The notes under the pieces are model-generated. The model saw nothing but the letters and a program-made list of their open reading frames with translations, made no database searches and was not told the DNA's origin. From Citreimonas sp042096055 (GTDB lineage Bacteria > Pseudomonadota > Alphaproteobacteria > Rhodobacterales > Rhodobacteraceae): DNA of 16,782 nucleotides. The stretch is from NCBI RefSeq assembly GCF_042096055.1, contig NZ_JBELMH010000074.1, positions 1-16,782 of the forward strand. Reading direction: 5' to 3'. Position numbers and translations under genes: made by a program. Below, piece after piece: positions 13,503 to 16,782 of this stretch (the first letter of the stretch is position 1; each line of letters opens with the position of its first letter).

Positions 13503-14375
13503 ATGCAGATCGGATTCATCGGGCTTGGCAACATGGGCGCGCCCATGGCCGCGAACCTCGCCAAGGCGGGCCACGCCGTCACCGGCTTCGACGTGGCGGG
13601 CCTGACGGCCGAGGGCGTGACCCAAGCCTCCAGCGCCACCGAGGCCGCGAGTGGCGCCGAGGTGGTGATCACCATGCTGCCCAACGGAGACATCCTGCGG
13701 AAGGTCGCGGACGAGGTCATCCCGGCCATGGAATCCGGCGCGGTGCTGCTCGATTGCTCGACCGTCGACGTGGACAGCGCCCGCGCCGTGGCCGAGCAGG
13801 CGCGCGCCGCGGGTCTCGGCGCGCTCGACGCGCCTGTGTCGGGCGGCGTGGGCGGCGCCGCGGGCGGCACGCTGACCTTCATGGTGGGCGGCGACGAGGG
13901 CGCCTTCGAGACCGCGAAGCCGCTCTTCGACGTCATGGGCCAGAAGGCCGTGCATTGCGGCCCCTCGGGCAACGGCCAGGCGGCGAAGATCTGCAACAAC
14001 ATGATCCTCGGCGCCACGATGATCGTCACCTGCGAGGCCTTCGCGCTGGCCGACAAGCTGGGCCTGTCGCGACAGGCGATGTTCGACGTGGTCAGCACGT
14101 CCTCGGGCTATTCGTGGTCGATGAACGCCTATTGCCCCGCGCCCGGCGTCGGGCCGAAATCGCCCGCCGACAACGGCTACAAGCCCGGCTTCGCGGCGGA
14201 ACTGATGCTGAAGGACCTGCGCCTCGCCGCGCAGGCGGCGGAAAGCGCCGACGCCGACACGCCGATCGGCACCGCCGCGATGGAGCTCTACCGCCGCTTC
14301 GTCGAGGACGAGGACGGCAAGGGCCGCGACTTCAGCGCCATGCTGCCGCGACTGGAATCGCGCGGACGCGGTTGA
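13503..14375 (+). CDS. mmsB: 3-hydroxyisobutyrate dehydrogenase
   Basis: This enzyme oxidises 3-hydroxyisobutyrate to methylmalonate semialdehyde with NAD+, feeding MmsA. The product is 290 aa, the family norm. The N-terminal Rossmann motif GFIGLGNMGAPMAANL is at residues 4-19, with Asp30 at the end of the second strand indicating NAD+ preference. DCSTVD is at 84-89, the substrate loop DAPVSGGVGGAAGGTL is at 109-124, and the catalytic Lys162 lies in GNGQAAKICNNM (156-167). The start at 13503 uses the GGAGG located in the last codons of the preceding hydrolase gene. The stop codon overlaps an FNR-like box that appears to belong to the next gene, so the valine transcript probably ends about here, although I see no strong terminator. 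Confidence 0.96.
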   Translation: MQIGFIGLGNMGAPMAANLAKAGHAVTGFDVAGLTAEGVTQASSATEAASGAEVVITMLPNGDILRKVADEVIPAMESGAVLLDCSTVDVDSARAVAEQARAAGLGALDAPVSGGVGGAAGGTLTFMVGGDEGAFETAKPLFDVMGQKAVHCGPSGNGQAAKICNNMILGATMIVTCEAFALADKLGLSRQAMFDVVSTSSGYSWSMNAYCPAPGVGPKSPADNGYKPGFAAELMLKDLRLAAQAAESADADTPIGTAAMELYRRFVEDEDGKGRDFSAMLPRLESRGRG

Positions 14376-14413
14376 TCCAGATCACATCTGGCACCGCGGA
14401 CGTCGGCTAGGGT
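14372..14413 (+). promoter_or_regulatory. FnrL-type box and class II promoter of the DUF2892 gene
   Basis: TTGAT-CCAG-ATCAC (14372-14385) matches nine of ten positions of the FNR consensus TTGAT-N4-ATCAA and is the form common in Rhodobacteraceae. TAGGGT (14408-14413) is centred 32 bp downstream, which places the FNR dyad at -41.5 for a start near 14420, the classical activation position. The box overlaps the mmsB stop codon. A second dyad, CCAGAT-CAC-ATCTGG (14377-14391), overlaps it. Confidence 0.65.
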
Positions 14414-14445
14414 AGGCCCATCTTCACTTCATCGAGGACATGACG

Positions 14446-14646
14446 ATGATCGAAAAGAACGTGGGCCAATCCGAACGCATGATCCGGGGTGCCATTGGCA
14501 TTCTCGGCGTGGTGCTGTTCTTCGTGCTGACCGGATGGCTGCAATGGCTGGCGCTGGTCGTGGGCCTCGTGCTGCTGACGACGGCCGCTGTGGGCTGGTG
14601 TCCGCCCTACTCGCTGCTGGGCATCAACACCGCGCGCCGGCGCTGA
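14446..14646 (+). CDS. DUF2892 (YgaP-like transmembrane) protein
   Basis: The product is a 66-aa inner-membrane protein. After a polar N-terminus (MIEKNVGQSERMIRG) come two hydrophobic helices, about residues 16-29 (AIGILGVVLFFVLT) and 32-50 (LQWLALVVGLVLLTTAAVG), followed by the family-typical WCPPYSLLGINT ending. The KNVG-x-x-x-R-x-x-R-G start and the W-C-P-x-Y-x-x-x-G motif mark DUF2892. It is fused to rhodanese in some proteins, but here it stands alone. The ATG at 14446 is preferred over 14440 because GAGG (14434-14437) is 8 nt from the former and only 2 nt from the latter. The upstream FNR-like promoter suggests induction under low oxygen. The biochemical role is unknown. Confidence 0.85.
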   Translation: MIEKNVGQSERMIRGAIGILGVVLFFVLTGWLQWLALVVGLVLLTTAAVGWCPPYSLLGINTARRR

Positions 14647-14742
14647 AGCGCCGTCGGCAAGGACCGGCCGGTCGCCGCGACGGGCCGGAACGGGCAGATC
14701 ATCCGGACGGTTGATCCCAGCATTCCAAGGGAGGATCCGACC

Positions 14743-15774
14743 ATGCGCCGCCTGCTGATCGCCACCGCGCTTTGCGCGCCGTTCGCCGCCACGATGGTCC
14801 ACGCCGGCAGCGTGTCGGCGCCCGCCGGCTCCACAAGCCTGCACGCCCTGCCCGGCCTCGTCACCGTGGGCAACCACGGCGGCGGAAAGGGCAACGGGAA
14901 CGGAAACGGAAACGGGCCGAAACGCCTGTTGAAGGAGGGCGGCGGCCCGCCCGACAATCCCGGCCGCGGAATCGGTAATGGCAAGGGCCCGGACAAGGCC
15001 AAGGGCAACGGCCCCGGCAACAGCGCCGCCGCCAAGCAGAAGGGCAATCCCGGACGCGGCAACGCCTCGACCGACCAGCAGCGCGAGGTTTCAGACACCC
15101 CGCGGTCGCGGCCCGACACGCTGCGCGACACGGCCCCCGAGGGCCGCGACCTCGCCGACCTGATGCGACGCGGCGCGCTGGTGCTGGCAGGGCCGTCGAT
15201 CCTGAGCGAACAGACGCTGTCTGACGACACGGCGCTTCAATACGCCAATTGCCCTCCGGGCCTGGCGAAGAAGGACCCGCCCTGCGTGCCGCCGGGCCTC
15301 GCCAGGCAAGGCGTGACCGCCGAGGAGTGGTTGTCGCGCGATGCGGACGCCTACGACACGCTTTACGAAGAGCGGCGCGTGGTCTGGCTGGACGGGCGCA
15401 CCCTGCCCGACGATCCCCGGCCGCTCTACGACGACGCACTGGATTCAGACCGGATCGCGCGGCTCTATGGTCTCGACCCGGCACCGGAGGGGCAGCGTTA
15501 TGCGGTGGTCGATGGAATGCCGGTCCTGCTCAGCGATGAGGATTACCGCACGCTCGCGCTCATCACCGACATCGCGCGGGTCCCGTCGGACGACGCCGTG
15601 CCGCGCGTCGCATCCACCGCCGCGCTGAGCCCGGAGGAGCTGCGCCGCCGCTACCGCCTGCCGCCCGCGCCCGAGGGGCAGACCTATTCGGTGGTGAACG
15701 GTCAGGTCATTGCGGTGGACGACGCGGCCTACGATATGCTGCAGCTTCTGCGCGTCGCGCGCGCGGTGCTGTAG
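14743..15774 (+). CDS. Secreted Gly/Asn-rich protein with two C-terminal repeats
   Basis: The product is 343 aa, with a signal peptide (MRRLLIATALCAPFAATMVHA, cut after Ala21 likely), so it is periplasmic or exported. Residues 46-107 are low-complexity Gly/Asn/Lys/Pro (GNGNGNGNGPK and similar). Then comes CPPGLAKKDPPCVPPGLA (170-187), whose two cysteines are the only ones in the mature protein and may form a disulfide. Two copies of an RcnB-like unit follow, about residues 242-274 (PAPEGQRYAVVDGMPVLLSD) and 304-336 (PAPEGQTYSVVNGQVIAVDD), 62 residues apart. A strong AGGGAGG precedes the ATG. I recognise the architecture as common in Rhodobacteraceae next to uvrA, but no function is established. 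It converges on uvrA through a shared terminator. Confidence 0.88.
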   Translation: MRRLLIATALCAPFAATMVHAGSVSAPAGSTSLHALPGLVTVGNHGGGKGNGNGNGNGPKRLLKEGGGPPDNPGRGIGNGKGPDKAKGNGPGNSAAAKQKGNPGRGNASTDQQREVSDTPRSRPDTLRDTAPEGRDLADLMRRGALVLAGPSILSEQTLSDDTALQYANCPPGLAKKDPPCVPPGLARQGVTAEEWLSRDADAYDTLYEERRVVWLDGRTLPDDPRPLYDDALDSDRIARLYGLDPAPEGQRYAVVDGMPVLLSDEDYRTLALITDIARVPSDDAVPRVASTAALSPEELRRRYRLPPAPEGQTYSVVNGQVIAVDDAAYDMLQLLRVARAVL

Positions 15775-15796
15775 GATCGCACCTCTGCCGGAAACG

Positions 15797-15830
15797 AAAA
15801 ACGCCGCCAGAGCGATCCGGCGGCGTTTTT
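15797..15830. terminator. Bidirectional rho-independent terminator
   Basis: AAAAACGCCGCC (15797-15808) and GGCGGCGTTTTT (15819-15830) form a perfect 12-bp stem with a 10-nt loop. It runs into T5 on the plus strand and into T5 on the minus strand, so it serves both the secreted-protein gene (plus) and uvrA (minus), which end on either side. Confidence 0.92.
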
Positions 15831-15843
15831 CATGCCGTTGCGA

Positions 15844-16782
<939 letters not shown>

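Noticed and set aside
14711..14725. Second FNR box (TTGATCCCAGCATT) before the secreted-protein gene
   Set aside because: The right half-site does not match ATCAA at the required spacing.

Overview
The window is high-GC (clearly above 60%, with GC-rich third codon positions) chromosomal DNA of an alphaproteobacterium, most likely a member of the Rhodobacteraceae (Roseobacter/Rhodobacter/Paracoccus group). This rests on protein sequence character, an FnrL-type TTGAT-N4-ATCA(C) box, CTGC-N3-GCAG (PhaR-type) and CtrA-like motifs, and a family-typical intergenic repeat. Most of it is ordinary core chromosome. I see no tRNA, rRNA, CRISPR array, prophage or defence island.

Layout. Positions 1-262 are AT-richer and start with two tandem 17-bp repeats that look like the end of an IS21-family element. 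Next comes the translation operon rpsB-tsf on the minus strand (2064 to 336), with a good promoter, a striking 14-bp perfect hairpin between the genes and an intrinsic terminator after tsf. Divergently on the plus strand lie ornithine cyclodeaminase (2313-3365), a 47-codon membrane peptide gene (3459-3602) and gap (3744-4748), which ends at a textbook terminator. A small-gene region follows: a 73-aa orphan on the minus strand and a 51-aa DUF1127-like protein on the plus strand, with regulatory-looking palindromes between them. On the minus strand are then a LysR regulator, a tandem-CBS protein and coaD (phosphopantetheine adenylyltransferase), reading 7520 to 5524.

The main metabolic block is a valine (isobutyryl-CoA) degradation set on the plus strand: mmsA (7632-9131), divergent from the LysR gene, and then, after two unrelated genes (a STAS-like protein and a GT4 glycosyltransferase), an isobutyryl-CoA dehydrogenase, a 3-hydroxyisobutyryl-CoA hydrolase and mmsB (11226-14375). 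Together they carry isobutyryl-CoA to methacrylyl-CoA, then 3-hydroxyisobutyrate, methylmalonate semialdehyde and propionyl-CoA. The methacrylyl-CoA hydratase step is not encoded here and must be supplied from elsewhere.

The right end holds a DUF2892 membrane protein behind what looks like a class II FNR promoter, a secreted Gly/Asn-rich protein with a C-terminal duplicated repeat, a bidirectional terminator, and the C-terminal part of uvrA, which runs off the window edge. I found no clearly novel multi-gene system. The items most worth a second look are the regulatory architectures (the rpsB-tsf hairpin, the FNR-DUF2892 promoter, the PhaR-like site, and the inverted repeat covering the CBS gene's ribosome binding site) and the small or unnamed proteins.
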